Both the position numbers and the translations under genes were made by a program. A stretch of DNA of 64,000 nucleotides from Massilia oculi (lineage in GTDB: Bacteria; Pseudomonadota; Gammaproteobacteria; Burkholderiales; Burkholderiaceae_D). Below, piece after piece: positions 41,583 through 51,541 of the stretch (positions are counted from its first letter, which is position 1; each line of letters begins with the position of its first letter). The DNA lies in the NCBI RefSeq assembly GCF_003143515.1, contig NZ_CP029343.1:124001-188000 (forward strand), read 5' to 3'. Below the pieces are notes generated by a model. It worked only from the letters and a program-made list of their open reading frames with translations, was not told the DNA's origin and searched no databases.

Positions 41583-43460
41583 CAGGTGTACGTCGCCGAC
41601 CCGGCGCAAGAAGCCGATGCGGTCGAAGAACTCGAGGATCTGGATCGCGCGCTTGCGGCCCAGGCCCGTTTCGTCGCGGAAGCGCGCCGCCGTGACCTGG
41701 CCCTGGGCATCCTCGCGCGCCAGGCGGCGCACCAGGTCGGCGGCCTGCTGCATCACGGCCGGATGGTAGAACAGGTCCTTGACGACCTGGTAGACGTCGC
41801 CGCCGCGCGCCATGCGGCCCAGCACCTGGCGCACCTGCACTTCGGGCAGGCGCGCGGTCTGGGCGATGTCGCGCACCCAGGGCGGGTCGAAGCGGCCGTC
41901 CAGCAGTTTCGGCAGCGCGTGTTCGGCCACCACCTGCTCGGCCGCGCGCAGCGCCACGCCGTGCTCCGGCAGGTGCAGGAAGCCGTTGCGGCGACTGATG
42001 CCGCCGGCCGCGATCATGTGTTCGGTCAGCTGCAGCCACAGCGCCTCGGGCATCCGCGGCGCGGCCAGGCGGCGCGCGCGCAGCAGATCGGGGCCGATCT
42101 CGTCCGGGTATTTCGCATGGAAGTCGCCCAGCGCGCGCAGCAGGCCGGCTTCGTTCTCCTGCAGCCGCGCGCGTGAGACCAGCCATTCGCCGCCGGCGCC
42201 GACCACGATGTCCGGCACGTTCTCGAGGTCGAACGGCCAGCGCGCCAGGCCGCTGCTCCTCAGCCAGGTCGCGCCGTTGACGCCATACGGCGCCTGGGCC
42301 AGCGCGCCCAGCAGGCGGACCATCGGATCCTCGGCGCGCTGGGTCTCCAGGTAGGCCAGCCGTTCCGGCGTCTGGCGGTAGCGCGCCAAGCCCAGGGGAT
42401 CGAGCACCGCGCCACCGGCGACAGTACGGATCGCCGAGGCGTCGCGCAAGATGAAGCGGTCGCCGTGCCAGACGTTGGCCGGCTTGTGCAGCACCAGCTG
42501 CGCCGGCGCCGCGGCGCCAGGCGCGATCGAGGGCTGGCCCAGTACGGCCACGGTGGCCATGCAGTCCTGGGTCGCGGCATGCAGGTGCACCAGGGTGCCG
42601 GAGCGCAGCGCACGTTCCTCGGTCGCCGCCACCTGCAGCCAGACGTCGATACGCCCGGTCGTGAGCGCAATCGCCGGGTCGCACAGTACCTGGCCGCGCA
42701 GCTCGTCGCTGCGTTCCAGGCCGGCCAGGCCGACGGCGCAGCGCTGGCCGGCGTGGGCCGCTTGCGCCGCCCGGCTGTGCACCTGCAGGCTGCGCACACG
42801 GTATTCCTTGTCCGGCGCGGCGGCCAGCGAGAGGCCGTCGCCGATGCCGACCTTGCCGCTCGAGACGCTGCCTGCGACCACGGTGCCCACGCCGTCGAGC
42901 GTGAAGGCGCGGTCCAGGCCCATGCGAAAGCCCGCGCCCGGCACGCCATCGCCGGGCGCCGCCTGCAGCGCCCGCACCAGCAGTGCGCGCAGGTCATCGA
43001 TGCCGTCGCCGCGGATGCTCGACACTTTCAGCACCGGATAATCCACGAGACCCGCGCTGGCCAGCAGGCCGGCGACCGCTGCCTCGGTCTCGGCCAGGCG
43101 GTCGGCGTCGACGCGGTCGATCTTGGTGATCACGGCGGCGCCGCGCCGCACGCCCAGCAGGGAGAGGATGGTCGCATGCTCGATCGTCTGCGGCATCGGA
43201 CCGTCGTCGGCCGCGATCAGGAGCAGGCCGAAATCGATGCCGCTGGCGCCGGCCACCATGGTGCGCACCAGTTTTTCGTGGCCCGGCACGTCGACGAAGC
43301 CGATACGGCCGCCATCCTCGAGCGGCATCCAGGCATAGCCCAGTTCGATGGTGATGCCGCGCTTTTTTTCTTCCGGCAGGCGGTCGGCGTCGATGCCGGT
43401 CAGCGCGCGCACCAGCGCGGTCTTGCCGTGGTCAATGTGTCCGGCAGTGCCGACGATCAT
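41544..43460 (-). CDS. selB: Selenocysteine-specific elongation factor
   Basis: The product is 638 aa. GTPase motifs: [52 protein letters not shown] and TKIDRVD, with EF-Tu-like domains II and III. The C-terminal half has repeated winged-helix domains that bind the SECIS RNA hairpin. SelB carries Sec-tRNA to UGA codons. It is the last gene of the fdh operon, ten bases behind selA. The 3' end overlaps the convergent PEP-CTERM gene. Confidence 0.95.
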   Translation of the reverse strand: MIVGTAGHIDHGKTALVRALTGIDADRLPEEKKRGITIELGYAWMPLEDGGRIGFVDVPGHEKLVRTMVAGASGIDFGLLLIAADDGPMPQTIEHATILSLLGVRRGAAVITKIDRVDADRLAETEAAVAGLLASAGLVDYPVLKVSSIRGDGIDDLRALLVRALQAAPGDGVPGAGFRMGLDRAFTLDGVGTVVAGSVSSGKVGIGDGLSLAAAPDKEYRVRSLQVHSRAAQAAHAGQRCAVGLAGLERSDELRGQVLCDPAIALTTGRIDVWLQVAATEERALRSGTLVHLHAATQDCMATVAVLGQPSIAPGAAAPAQLVLHKPANVWHGDRFILRDASAIRTVAGGAVLDPLGLARYRQTPERLAYLETQRAEDPMVRLLGALAQAPYGVNGATWLRSSGLARWPFDLENVPDIVVGAGGEWLVSRARLQENEAGLLRALGDFHAKYPDEIGPDLLRARRLAAPRMPEALWLQLTEHMIAAGGISRRNGFLHLPEHGVALRAAEQVVAEHALPKLLDGRFDPPWVRDIAQTARLPEVQVRQVLGRMARGGDVYQVVKDLFYHPAVMQQAADLVRRLAREDAQGQVTAARFRDETGLGRKRAIQILEFFDRIGFLRRVGDVHLLRPGTLLFPPQD

Positions 43461-43470
43461 GCGAAATCCT

Positions 43471-44934
43471 TCACGTCCGTTCTTGTTCTTCGACGAGCGC
43501 CGCGCGCAATGCGCCCAGTTGTCCCATCAGCTCGGCCGGGTCGTCGATGCAGCGGCAGTCGAGCAGCAGGCGGTCGTCGGCGATGCGGCCGATCACCGGC
43601 AGCGGCAAGGCGCGCAGCGCCTCGGCCAGGCTGTCCAGCGCCGTGCCCATGCCGCGCTTGCCCGACAGGTTCGGCGCGATCGCCACCCCGCTCGACGGCA
43701 GTCGGTCGATCGGGAGCGAGCCCGAGCCGATCTGGCTCAGCATCGTCTCCAGCGTCACCGTATAGCGCGGCGCCAGCGCCTCGCGCAGTGGCGTCAGGAG
43801 GGCGTTCGCCGTCGCGCCCACCTGCTCCTGGGTGCGGGTCAGCCAGCGCAGCGTCGGCAGGTCGCGCACCAGCAGTTCGGGCTGCAGGTAGAGCCGCAGG
43901 GTCGCTTCCAGCGCCGCCAGCGGTAGTTTCGACAGGCGCAGAGCGCGCTTCATCGGGAACTTGCGGATGCGGGTGACAAATTCCTTCGAGCCGACGATCA
44001 GGCCGGCCTGCGGCCCGCCCAGCAGCTTGTCACCCGAGAAGGTGACCACGTCGCAGCCGGCCGCCAGCATCTGCTGCGGCGTCGGTTCCTGCGGCAGGCC
44101 GTATTTACCCATGTCGATCAGCGAACCGCTGCCCAGGTCGCTGACCAGGGCGACGTTGCGCGCGCGCGCCAATGGCGCCAGTTCCGCTTCGGACACCGAA
44201 CTGGTGAAGCCCTGCACCGCGTAGTTGCTGGTATGGACCTTCATCAAGAGCGCCGTGCGCTCGTTGATCGCCCGTTCGTAGTCCGCCAGGTGGGTGCGGT
44301 TGGTGGTGCCGACTTCGACCATGTGGGCGCCGGCGCTGGCCATCACGTCGGGCATGCGGAAGGCGCCGCCGATTTCCACCAGCTCGCCGCGCGAGACGAT
44401 CGCCTCGCGTCCGCCGCCAAGCGCCGCCAGCGACAGCAGGACGGCGGCGGCATTGTTGTTGACCACGGTCGCGGCTTCGGCGCCCGTGATCTCGCACAGC
44501 AGGCCTTCGACGATGCTGTCGCGATCGCCCCGTGAGCCGCTGTCCAGGTCGTATTCGAGATTGTTCGGTCCGGCCATCATCGCGACCAGGTGGTCGATTG
44601 CCGCTTGCGGCAGGACGGCGCGTCCGAGATTGGTATGGATGACCGTGCCGGTCAGGTTGATCACCCGGCGCATATTCGGCGCCAGGCGTCCGGCGATACG
44701 CCCGGCCAGAGACTGGCCGAGCGCCTCCGGCGACAGCGCGCTCGCGGGGAGCACGCCTGCCAGGGCCTGCGCGCGCAGGGAGTCCACTTGCGCGCGCGCT
44801 TCCGCCGCGACCAGGGTATGGCCGTGACTGGAAACCAGCGCCTGCACGGATGGCAGGCGCAGCAGTTTATCGATCGAAGGCAGATCCTTGACTGTCGCCT
44901 TCGAGCCGTGGACCACGGACTCGTCGAGCGACAT
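43471..44934 (-). CDS. selA: L-seryl-tRNA(Sec) selenium transferase
   Basis: The product is 487 aa from ATG 44934 with AAGGAG upstream. SelA turns Ser-tRNA(Sec) into Sec-tRNA(Sec) using selenophosphate. It is a PLP enzyme: the Schiff-base Lys is in [18 protein letters not shown]. Other landmarks are [20 protein letters not shown] and the [20 protein letters not shown] block. It starts just behind the fdhE stop (2 bases) and leads into selB. Confidence 0.95.
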   Translation of the reverse strand: MSLDESVVHGSKATVKDLPSIDKLLRLPSVQALVSSHGHTLVAAEARAQVDSLRAQALAGVLPASALSPEALGQSLAGRIAGRLAPNMRRVINLTGTVIHTNLGRAVLPQAAIDHLVAMMAGPNNLEYDLDSGSRGDRDSIVEGLLCEITGAEAATVVNNNAAAVLLSLAALGGGREAIVSRGELVEIGGAFRMPDVMASAGAHMVEVGTTNRTHLADYERAINERTALLMKVHTSNYAVQGFTSSVSEAELAPLARARNVALVSDLGSGSLIDMGKYGLPQEPTPQQMLAAGCDVVTFSGDKLLGGPQAGLIVGSKEFVTRIRKFPMKRALRLSKLPLAALEATLRLYLQPELLVRDLPTLRWLTRTQEQVGATANALLTPLREALAPRYTVTLETMLSQIGSGSLPIDRLPSSGVAIAPNLSGKRGMGTALDSLAEALRALPLPVIGRIADDRLLLDCRCIDDPAELMGQLGALRAALVEEQERT

Positions 44935-44936
44935 GA

Positions 44937-45968
44937 TCAATTACTCCTTGATTGACTGGATGCGCCGTCGTCATCCGACGGCTCTTCTTCGCCGCCCGTG
45001 AGCAGCAACAGGTTGACGCCATGCGGCTGGTAGCCGGCTTCCGACACCAGGATGTCCAGCGTCAGGGTGGCCACGTCGTCCGCCACCGGATCGACGTGGA
45101 GATCTCTCTCCATGCGCACGATCTTGAGGTAGTGGCCGCACTCGTCGCAGGTTTCGGCTTGCACCGATGCCTGCGCCGTGTCTTCCTGCGCGCCATCGGT
45201 GGCCAGCGCCTGCAGCGAGTGGTAGTGGATGCCCTTGGTCGACTGGCAGTGGCTGCACTTGACCCGCACCATATGCCACTGCGTCGAGCACAGCGAGCAA
45301 TTCAGGTAGCGGAAGTTGCTGCCGCCGGCATCCAGCCTGGTGACCGACGACGTCGGCAGGCTGCCGCAGCATGGGCACAGGGTCACGTCGAGCGTGCGCC
45401 CGAACGGTTCCTGGCGCGCCGCGCCATGGGCCTGCTGGACCGCCAGTACCATATGGCTCCAGTAGACCTGCAGCCCGGCCGCCACCAGCGGCGCCGCGCT
45501 CATGTCCAGGCCGGCTGCGCCTTGCAGCAGCAGTTCGGCCTGGCCTTCGAGATGGTCGTCACTGGCGGCCAGCAAGTCCTGCACGGCCGCCTGGGCCGGG
45601 CTGCCCGAAAGGCGCGGGGCCAGCAGCTCCAGCATGCGGCGCAAGGCCGCACGCCAGGCCGGGTCACGCGGCCACAGCGGCGCCGGCAGCGGCGCCTGGG
45701 CGGCGCGGCCGGCGGCCAGCAAGTCGTCGCCGCCGGGCAGCGCCACGGCCGGGTAGTCCTGCAGGACTTCATGCTGGACGCGCGCCAGTTCGGCGGCGAA
45801 CAGCAGGAAGTCGCGCATCGCATGCCCGGCCGCCAGCTCGCGCAGGCGGGTTTCACGGGTGGCGAAGAGCTCCGCCCGCACCGGGAGGTGCAGGTAGGGC
45901 ATCTGCTGCCCGGACCGGACCGCGATTTCTTCCGGGCTGAGCAGCGGTGTTGCTTTGGTAACACTCAT
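44937..45968 (-). CDS. fdhE: Formate dehydrogenase accessory protein FdhE
   Basis: The product is 343 aa. FdhE is needed for a working Tat-exported formate dehydrogenase. Four cysteine pairs stand in a rubredoxin-like C-terminal region (TLCPCCGSLP, NCSLCSTQW, VKCSHCQSTK, ETCDECGHYL). The N-terminal half is helical. It lies between the gamma subunit gene and selA in the same operon. Confidence 0.93.
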   Translation of the reverse strand: MSVTKATPLLSPEEIAVRSGQQMPYLHLPVRAELFATRETRLRELAAGHAMRDFLLFAAELARVQHEVLQDYPAVALPGGDDLLAAGRAAQAPLPAPLWPRDPAWRAALRRMLELLAPRLSGSPAQAAVQDLLAASDDHLEGQAELLLQGAAGLDMSAAPLVAAGLQVYWSHMVLAVQQAHGAARQEPFGRTLDVTLCPCCGSLPTSSVTRLDAGGSNFRYLNCSLCSTQWHMVRVKCSHCQSTKGIHYHSLQALATDGAQEDTAQASVQAETCDECGHYLKIVRMERDLHVDPVADDVATLTLDILVSEAGYQPHGVNLLLLTGGEEEPSDDDGASSQSRSN

Positions 45969-45983
45969 AGAGCAGTGAAGTCC

Positions 45984-46628
45984 TTAAGGTTTCTTGCGCG
46001 TGGCGCTGTCCTGCGTGGCTTGCGTGACTTCCTTATACCACAGCGGGTGGTGCGACTTTGCCCAGTCCGCGTGCACTGTGCCACGGGTCATGGCGCGGAA
46101 CGAGCCCTTGACCCAGATGGCGGCGTACACGTGGACGATCACGCTCAGCACCAGCGCGAACGCTGCCACCGCATGCACCAGCATGGCGATGCGGCGCAGC
46201 GGAATCGGGAAGAAGTCCGCGAACCATGGCTGCCAGAACATGAAGCCGGTGATCAGGAGCAGCACGAGGCTGACCGCGAACACCCAGAACACGCCCTTCT
46301 GCCCGGCGTTGTACTTGTGCACCGGCGGCATGTGGTGCTCGTCGCCGGTGGTCACCATCTTCGGCGCCTTCTTGACCCATTCCGTATCGGACTTGGTCCA
46401 GAAGTTGTCGCGCACCACGGCGAAGAACAGGAACACGAAACCCAGCACCATCAGCAGCCCGAAGAACGGGTGCAGCACACGGGTCCAGTAACCGCCGCCG
46501 AAGAAGACGCTGAAGAAGTACATCGAAGGATGGAACAATGCCAGCCCGGTCAATCCCGCGCAGATGAACAGCAGGGCCACGGCCCAGTGGTTCATCCGCG
46601 TGCGGTCACGATAGCGAGTGATAAACAT
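45984..46628 (-). CDS. fdoI: Formate dehydrogenase cytochrome b556 gamma subunit
   Basis: The product is 214 aa with four transmembrane helices. Heme-binding His residues are seen in RMNHWAVALLFICAG, LHPFFGLLMVL and LVHAVAAFALVLSVIVHVYA. It anchors the formate dehydrogenase complex in the inner membrane and passes electrons to quinone. The start has AAGGAG upstream. fdnI is an equally valid symbol; the N and O forms cannot be told apart here. Confidence 0.92.
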   Translation of the reverse strand: MFITRYRDRTRMNHWAVALLFICAGLTGLALFHPSMYFFSVFFGGGYWTRVLHPFFGLLMVLGFVFLFFAVVRDNFWTKSDTEWVKKAPKMVTTGDEHHMPPVHKYNAGQKGVFWVFAVSLVLLLITGFMFWQPWFADFFPIPLRRIAMLVHAVAAFALVLSVIVHVYAAIWVKGSFRAMTRGTVHADWAKSHHPLWYKEVTQATQDSATRKKP

Positions 46629-46639
46629 GGTTCTTCTCC

Positions 46640-47581
46640 TTAAACGCGCGGTTCATCGCGCACTGCATCGCGCTGGTCCGCGTCAGGCGTCGGCTGCACC
46701 GGCGGTTCGTCCACATGGGTCTCGATCGGACCCACTTTCATGTAGTGGAAGAAACCGGCCACGGCGGCGCCGATCATCGCGGCCACGCCCAGCGGCTTGG
46801 CCACGCCTTTCCACAGCGCCACGGTCGGGCTGATGGTCGGGTTTTCCGGCAGGCCGGCGTACAGGTTCGGCTTGTCGGCGTGCTGCAGCACGTACATGAC
46901 GTGCGTGCCGCCGACGCCGGCCGGGTTGTACAGGCCCGCGTTCTGGTAACCGCGCTCCTTCAGGTCGACCACGCGGTCGCCCGCGTACTCGATCATGTCT
47001 TCCTTGGTGCCGAAACGAATGGCGCCGGTAGGACAGATCTTGACGCAGGCCGGCTCCATGTTCACTGCCACGCGGTCCGCGCACAGCGAGCATTTATAGG
47101 CCTTCGAGTCCACCTTGCTGATGCGCGGCACGTCGAACGGGCAGCCGGCGACGCAGTAGCCGCAGCCGATGCAGTTCTCGCTGATGAAGTCGACGATGCC
47201 GTTGGTGTACTTGACGATCGCGCCCGGCGCCGGGCATGCCTTCAGGCAGCCCGGTTCGTCGCAGTGCATGCAGCCATCCTTGCGGATCAGCCACTCCAGG
47301 CGGTCACCCTCGTCGGGCGTCTGGGTGACGACTTCCGAGTACTTCATGACCGTCCACGACTGCGGCGTCAGGTCGCGCGGGTTGTCGTAGGTGCCGTGGG
47401 TTTCGCCGATGTCGTCGCGCAGGTCGTTCCACTGCATGCACGCCACCTGGCATGCCTTGCAGCCGATGCAGCTGGAGACGTCGATCAGCTTGGCGACTTC
47501 GGCCTTGTGGGTACGCGCCACCGGCGTCGTCGCGGTCGTTGCCGACCGCTTGGCGATATCGAGAGATTGAAGCGAAGACAT
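46640..47581 (-). CDS. fdoH: Formate dehydrogenase iron-sulfur beta subunit
   Basis: The product is 313 aa with four 4Fe-4S sites: [43 protein letters not shown] and [20 protein letters not shown]. One transmembrane helix near the C-terminus ([20 protein letters not shown]) anchors it. It carries electrons from the alpha subunit to the cytochrome. The start lies four bases behind the alpha subunit stop. Also known as fdnH. Confidence 0.94.
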   Translation of the reverse strand: MSSLQSLDIAKRSATTATTPVARTHKAEVAKLIDVSSCIGCKACQVACMQWNDLRDDIGETHGTYDNPRDLTPQSWTVMKYSEVVTQTPDEGDRLEWLIRKDGCMHCDEPGCLKACPAPGAIVKYTNGIVDFISENCIGCGYCVAGCPFDVPRISKVDSKAYKCSLCADRVAVNMEPACVKICPTGAIRFGTKEDMIEYAGDRVVDLKERGYQNAGLYNPAGVGGTHVMYVLQHADKPNLYAGLPENPTISPTVALWKGVAKPLGVAAMIGAAVAGFFHYMKVGPIETHVDEPPVQPTPDADQRDAVRDEPRV

Positions 47582-47585
47582 GGTA

Positions 47586-50500
47586 TTAAGCCCTTTCGAT
47601 ATTGACCAGGAACGACTTGAATTCCGGGGTCTGGGTATTCGCGTCGCCCACGAACGGGGTCAGCGTGTTCACCAGGAAGCCCGGCTTGGTCAAACCGACG
47701 AAGCCCCAGTGGTTCGGCAAGCCCACCGTATCCACCTTCATGCCATCGCAGTCGAGCTGCGGGATACGCTTGGTGACGACGCACTTGGCCTTGATGTAGC
47801 CGCGCATCGACGACACCTTGACCATGTCGCCATTGGCGATGCCCTTGGCCTTGGCCAGCTCTTCGCCGATCTCCACGAACTGCTCCGGCTGGAGGATCGC
47901 GTTGCTCTGGACGTTCTTGGTCCAGTAGTGGAAGTGCTCGGTCAAACGGTAGCTGGTCGCGACGTACGGGAATTCCTTGGCCGTGCCGAACGCTTCCATA
48001 TCGCCCTTGAACACGCGCGCCGCAGGATTGGCGCGGGCTTTCGGGTTCTTCGGATGCATCGGGTTGACCGGGAACGGCGACTCGAACGGCTCGTAGTGCT
48101 CGGGCAGCGGGCCTTCGGCCATGCCGGTCGGCGCGAACATGCGGGCCACGCCTTCGGCCGTCATGATGAACGGCTGCACGCGGTCCTCATCGTTCGGATT
48201 GGCGTCGGGACGGATGTCCGGAATGTCCGAACCGGTCCAGCTGGTGCCGTTCCACGCGATCAGGTTGCGATGGGCGTTCCACGGCTTGCCGGTGGTCGGA
48301 TCGGCCGACGCCGCGTTGTACAGCACGCGGCGGTTCGCCGGCCATGCCCAGGCCCAGCCCAGCGTGTTACCCACGCCATACGGGTCGGCGTTGTCGCGGT
48401 TGGCCATCTGGTTGCCGGCCTCGGTCCAGGCGCCGGCGTAGATCCAGCAGCCGCTGGCGGTCGAGCCATCGTCGCGCAGCACGCCGAAGCCCGGCACCTG
48501 CTGGCCCTTCTTGAGCAGCAGCTTGGACGGATCCTTCGGATCGTACAGGTCGGCCAGCGCCTTGCCGTTGAACTCCTTGGCGAGTTCCTCGGCCGACGGG
48601 CTGTGCGGGATCTTGTACGGCCAGGCCAGGTTCACCATCGCGTCAGGGAAGGCGCCGCCATCCTTGATGTAGGCGTTCTTCATGCGGGTGAACAGGTCGG
48701 CGATGATCTCGATGTCCGGCTTCGATTCCCATGGCGCCTCGGCGCCCTTCCAGTGCCACTGCAGCCAGCGCGACGAGTTCGACAGCGAACCGTCTTCCTC
48801 GGCGAAGCAGGTGGTCGGCAGGCGGAACACGGTGGTCTGGATCGACGCGCTGTCGACGTCGTTCGACTCGCCGTGGTTCTTCCAGAACTCCGAGGTCTCG
48901 GTGTTCAGCGGATCCATCGTCACCAGGAACTTCAGCTTCGACAGGCCGGCGATGATCTTCTTCTTGTTAGGGAAGGAGCCGACAGGGTTGAAACCCTGGC
49001 AGATGTAGCCGTTCATCTTGCCCTGGCCCATCAGTTCGAAGGCCTGCAGCACGTCGTACAGCTTGTCGATCTTCGGCAGGTAGTCGAAGGCCCAGTTGTT
49101 TTCCGCGGTCGCGGCATCGCCCCACCAGGCTTTTTGCAGGCTGACGAAGAACTTGGGATAGTTCTGCCAGTAGCTCATCTGGTTCGGACGCAGCGGCTTG
49201 AGTGCGCGCGGCTTGTAGTAGGTCTCCAGATCCTGCTCGTTGTCGGTCGGCAGGGACAGGTAGCCCGGCAGCGAGTTCGACAGCAGTCCCAGGTCGGTCA
49301 GGCCCTGGATGTTGGAGTGGCCGCGCAGTGCGTTCAGGCCACCGCCGGCGACGCCGACGTTGCCCAGCAGCAGCTGCATGATGGCGCCGGTACGGATGAT
49401 CTGGCTGCCCTGGCTGTGTTGCGTCCAGCCCAGCGCATACATGATCGTCATGGCGCGGCCCGGCACGGCGGTCGACGCGATGTACTCGCAGACCTTCATG
49501 AACTGCTTGACCGGGGTGCCGGTGATCTTGCTGACCTGTTCCGGGGTGTAGCGCGAGTAATGGCGCTTCATCACCTGCAGGACGCAATTCGGGTCTTGCA
49601 TGGTCGGATCGACCTTGGCGTAACCGTCTTCGCCCATGGCGTAGCCCCACGACTTGTTGTCGTAGCGGCGCTTGGTTTCGTCGTAGCCCGAGAACAGGCC
49701 ATCCTCGAACTGGAAGTCCGGGCCGACGATGAAGCTGGCGTTGGTGTAGCTCCGGACGTATTCGGTCTGGATCTTGTCGTTGCTCAGCAGATAATTGATG
49801 ACGCCGCCCAGGAAGGCGATGTCGGAGCCGGCGCGGATCGGCGCGTAATAGTCGCTCATGGCGGCCGAACGCGTGAAGCGCGGGTCGACCACGACCAGCT
49901 TGGCTTTATTGTGGTGCTTGGCTTCGATCACCCACTTGAAACCGCATGGGTGCGCCTCGGCGGCATTGCCGCCCATAATCAGTACTACATCGGCATTCTT
50001 TATGTCAACCCAATGGTTGGTCATCGCGCCACGTCCGAACGTCGGGGCCAGACCGGCCACCGTAGGTCCGTGTCAAACGCGAGCCTGGTTATCGAAGACG
50101 AGCATGCCCATCGAACGCATCGCCTTGTGCGTGATGTAGCCCGTTTCGTTGCTCGACGCGGACGCGCACAGCATACCGGTGCTGGTCCAGCGGTTGACGA
50201 GTTTGCCTTCGGCATTGGTGGCGACGAAGTTGGCGTCGCGGTCGTCCTTCATGAACTTGGCGATGCGCGACATCGCCTGGTCCCACGAAATACGCTTCCA
50301 TTCCGTGCTGCCCGGCTCGCGGACTTCAGGATACTTGAGGCGGTTCGGCGAGTGCACGAAGTCGAGCAGGCCCGCGCCTTTCGGGCACAGGGTGCCGCGG
50401 TTCACCGGATGGTCCGGGTCGCCTTCGATATGGATGATGTCCGAGGTGACGTTCTTTGCGCCGTCGCCGATGCTGTACATCAGCAGGCCGCAGCCCACCG

Positions 50501-50660
50501 AGCAGTACGGACACGTGTTGCGCGTCTCCTTGGCCTTCGCCAGTTTATAGTGCCGGGTCTCGGCCATTGCCGGCAGCGGCGAAAAGCCGAGCGCGACGAT
50601 GGTGGACGCGGCCAGTCCCGCACCGCTCACGCGGAGGAACTGCCTACGATTCATGCCCAT
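47586..50660 (-). CDS. fdoG: Selenocysteine formate dehydrogenase alpha subunit
   Basis: The gene is one reading frame of 1024 codons with an in-frame UGA at 50075-50073 that encodes selenocysteine 196, the same position as in E. coli FdnG. The context is [21 protein letters not shown] Tat signal ([20 protein letters not shown]) and a 4Fe-4S site ([21 protein letters not shown]) precede it, and the molybdopterin (bis-MGD) domains follow. Formate is oxidised to CO2 in the periplasm. It heads an operon of six genes ending with selB. Reading the UGA as a stop would wrongly give two proteins. Confidence 0.95.
50028..50075 (-). promoter_or_regulatory. SECIS element
   Basis: Directly behind the UGA codon the mRNA has GGCC-GGUCU-GGCC (50058-50046), a small stem with the GGUCU apical loop known from E. 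coli fdhF, about 15 bases from UGA. The flanking bases can extend the stem. SelB reads this hairpin to place Sec at the codon. Confidence 0.8.
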
Positions 50661-50793
50661 CTAGGTTCTCCTACTAGTAATGGATTGCGCACGCCGCAAA
50701 AGGGTCTGCCGGGGTCGATGCCCCGGCACGCTGGTCCGATCGCGCCGCTGCCACAGCGACGTGGCGCGCGCACTTTCTATGCCCTCGACCGTG

Positions 50794-51129
50794 TTACTTG
50801 GCCGGTGGCGTGGTTGCCGCGGTGGCGCCATCGCCACCGGTTGGTTCCGATGCACCGCTGTCGCGGGGCTTGTCCGCACCCTGGCCGGCGACGACGCCGC
50901 CGATCGCGGTGCCGCCTTCGGCGGGACCCGTGCCCGCGACCACGTCCGGCGAGTTCGCCGGCTCGGCCACGATCGCGGCGTGCGGATCGGGATTCTGGGT
51001 CGCGACCGCGGCCGGCGACGCGGGATCGGTCGGCGCCGGAGAGGCCTCGACGTCAGCCTTCTTGCCGCAAGCGGACAGGGCGAGCACGGCGGCCAACACA
51101 CCGGTGCCCAACAGGATGCGATTCTTCAT
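50794..51129 (-). CDS. Small Pro/Ala-rich lipoprotein
   Basis: The product is 111 aa starting MKNRILLGTGVLAAVLALSA, with the lipobox LSAC followed by GKKADVEASPAP. The mature part is low-complexity, rich in Ala, Pro, Gly, Thr and Asp, and probably disordered. It lies 133 bp upstream of the formate dehydrogenase operon on the same strand; a link is not evident. ATG 51147 (MQPNSQ) is an alternative start, but it would place the signal peptide inside. Confidence 0.7.
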   Translation of the reverse strand: MKNRILLGTGVLAAVLALSACGKKADVEASPAPTDPASPAAVATQNPDPHAAIVAEPANSPDVVAGTGPAEGGTAIGGVVAGQGADKPRDSGASEPTGGDGATAATTPPAK

Positions 51130-51295
51130 CTGCGAATTAGGTTGCATTGCAATATCCGTTGACTTTGAGATATATGAGAAATATATATGAAATGATGAAC
51201 GCTACATATAAGTATTTTACGCAATGTGGGGAATTTCTGCGTGACATTACGTGAGAATTGAACCGTCATTGTCGTGTTAAGGTCGCCAGGGGCGC

Positions 51296-51508
51296 TCAGT
51301 GTAAAGACGTTCCGCCGTTCTCTCCCTTGCGTCGACTGCTGGCGCGCCTCCGCGCGGGCGGCTGCCCATCCGCCGCTTGCTGCGCGGCGTCGGGTTCCCG
51401 GGCTTTCCTTTCCTCGACGTCGAGCAGGCGGGTTGCGCCCAGTCCCCACCCCTGCTCTCCCAGGCGCAGCAGCGTGCTCCCCTTCATCCGCACCAGGCAT
51501 CCATCCAT
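51296..51508 (-). CDS. Possible small hypothetical protein
   Basis: The product is 70 aa starting MDGCLVRMKGSTLLRLGEQG, with an RLLDVEERKAREPDAAQQAA helix and a basic end (RRRASSRRKGENGG). It lies 33 bp behind the stop of the patatin gene on the same strand. The first 40 residues look protein-like; the rest is low in complexity. No ribosome-binding site is clear and no family is known. The remainder of the gap 51148-51541 shows nothing else. Confidence 0.35.
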   Translation of the reverse strand: MDGCLVRMKGSTLLRLGEQGWGLGATRLLDVEERKAREPDAAQQAADGQPPARRRASSRRKGENGGTSLH

Positions 51509-51541
51509 CTCGGCCTCGCTCGCGTGCCAGCGCAGGCTCGC

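Noticed and set aside
50073..50075. Nonsense mutation in the formate dehydrogenase alpha gene
   Set aside because: The UGA is at the known Sec position, is followed by a SECIS-like hairpin, and selA, selB and selC are present.
47580..51140. 1186-aa plus-strand open frame
   Set aside because: It lies antisense to the formate dehydrogenase genes, which have clear domains and start signals.
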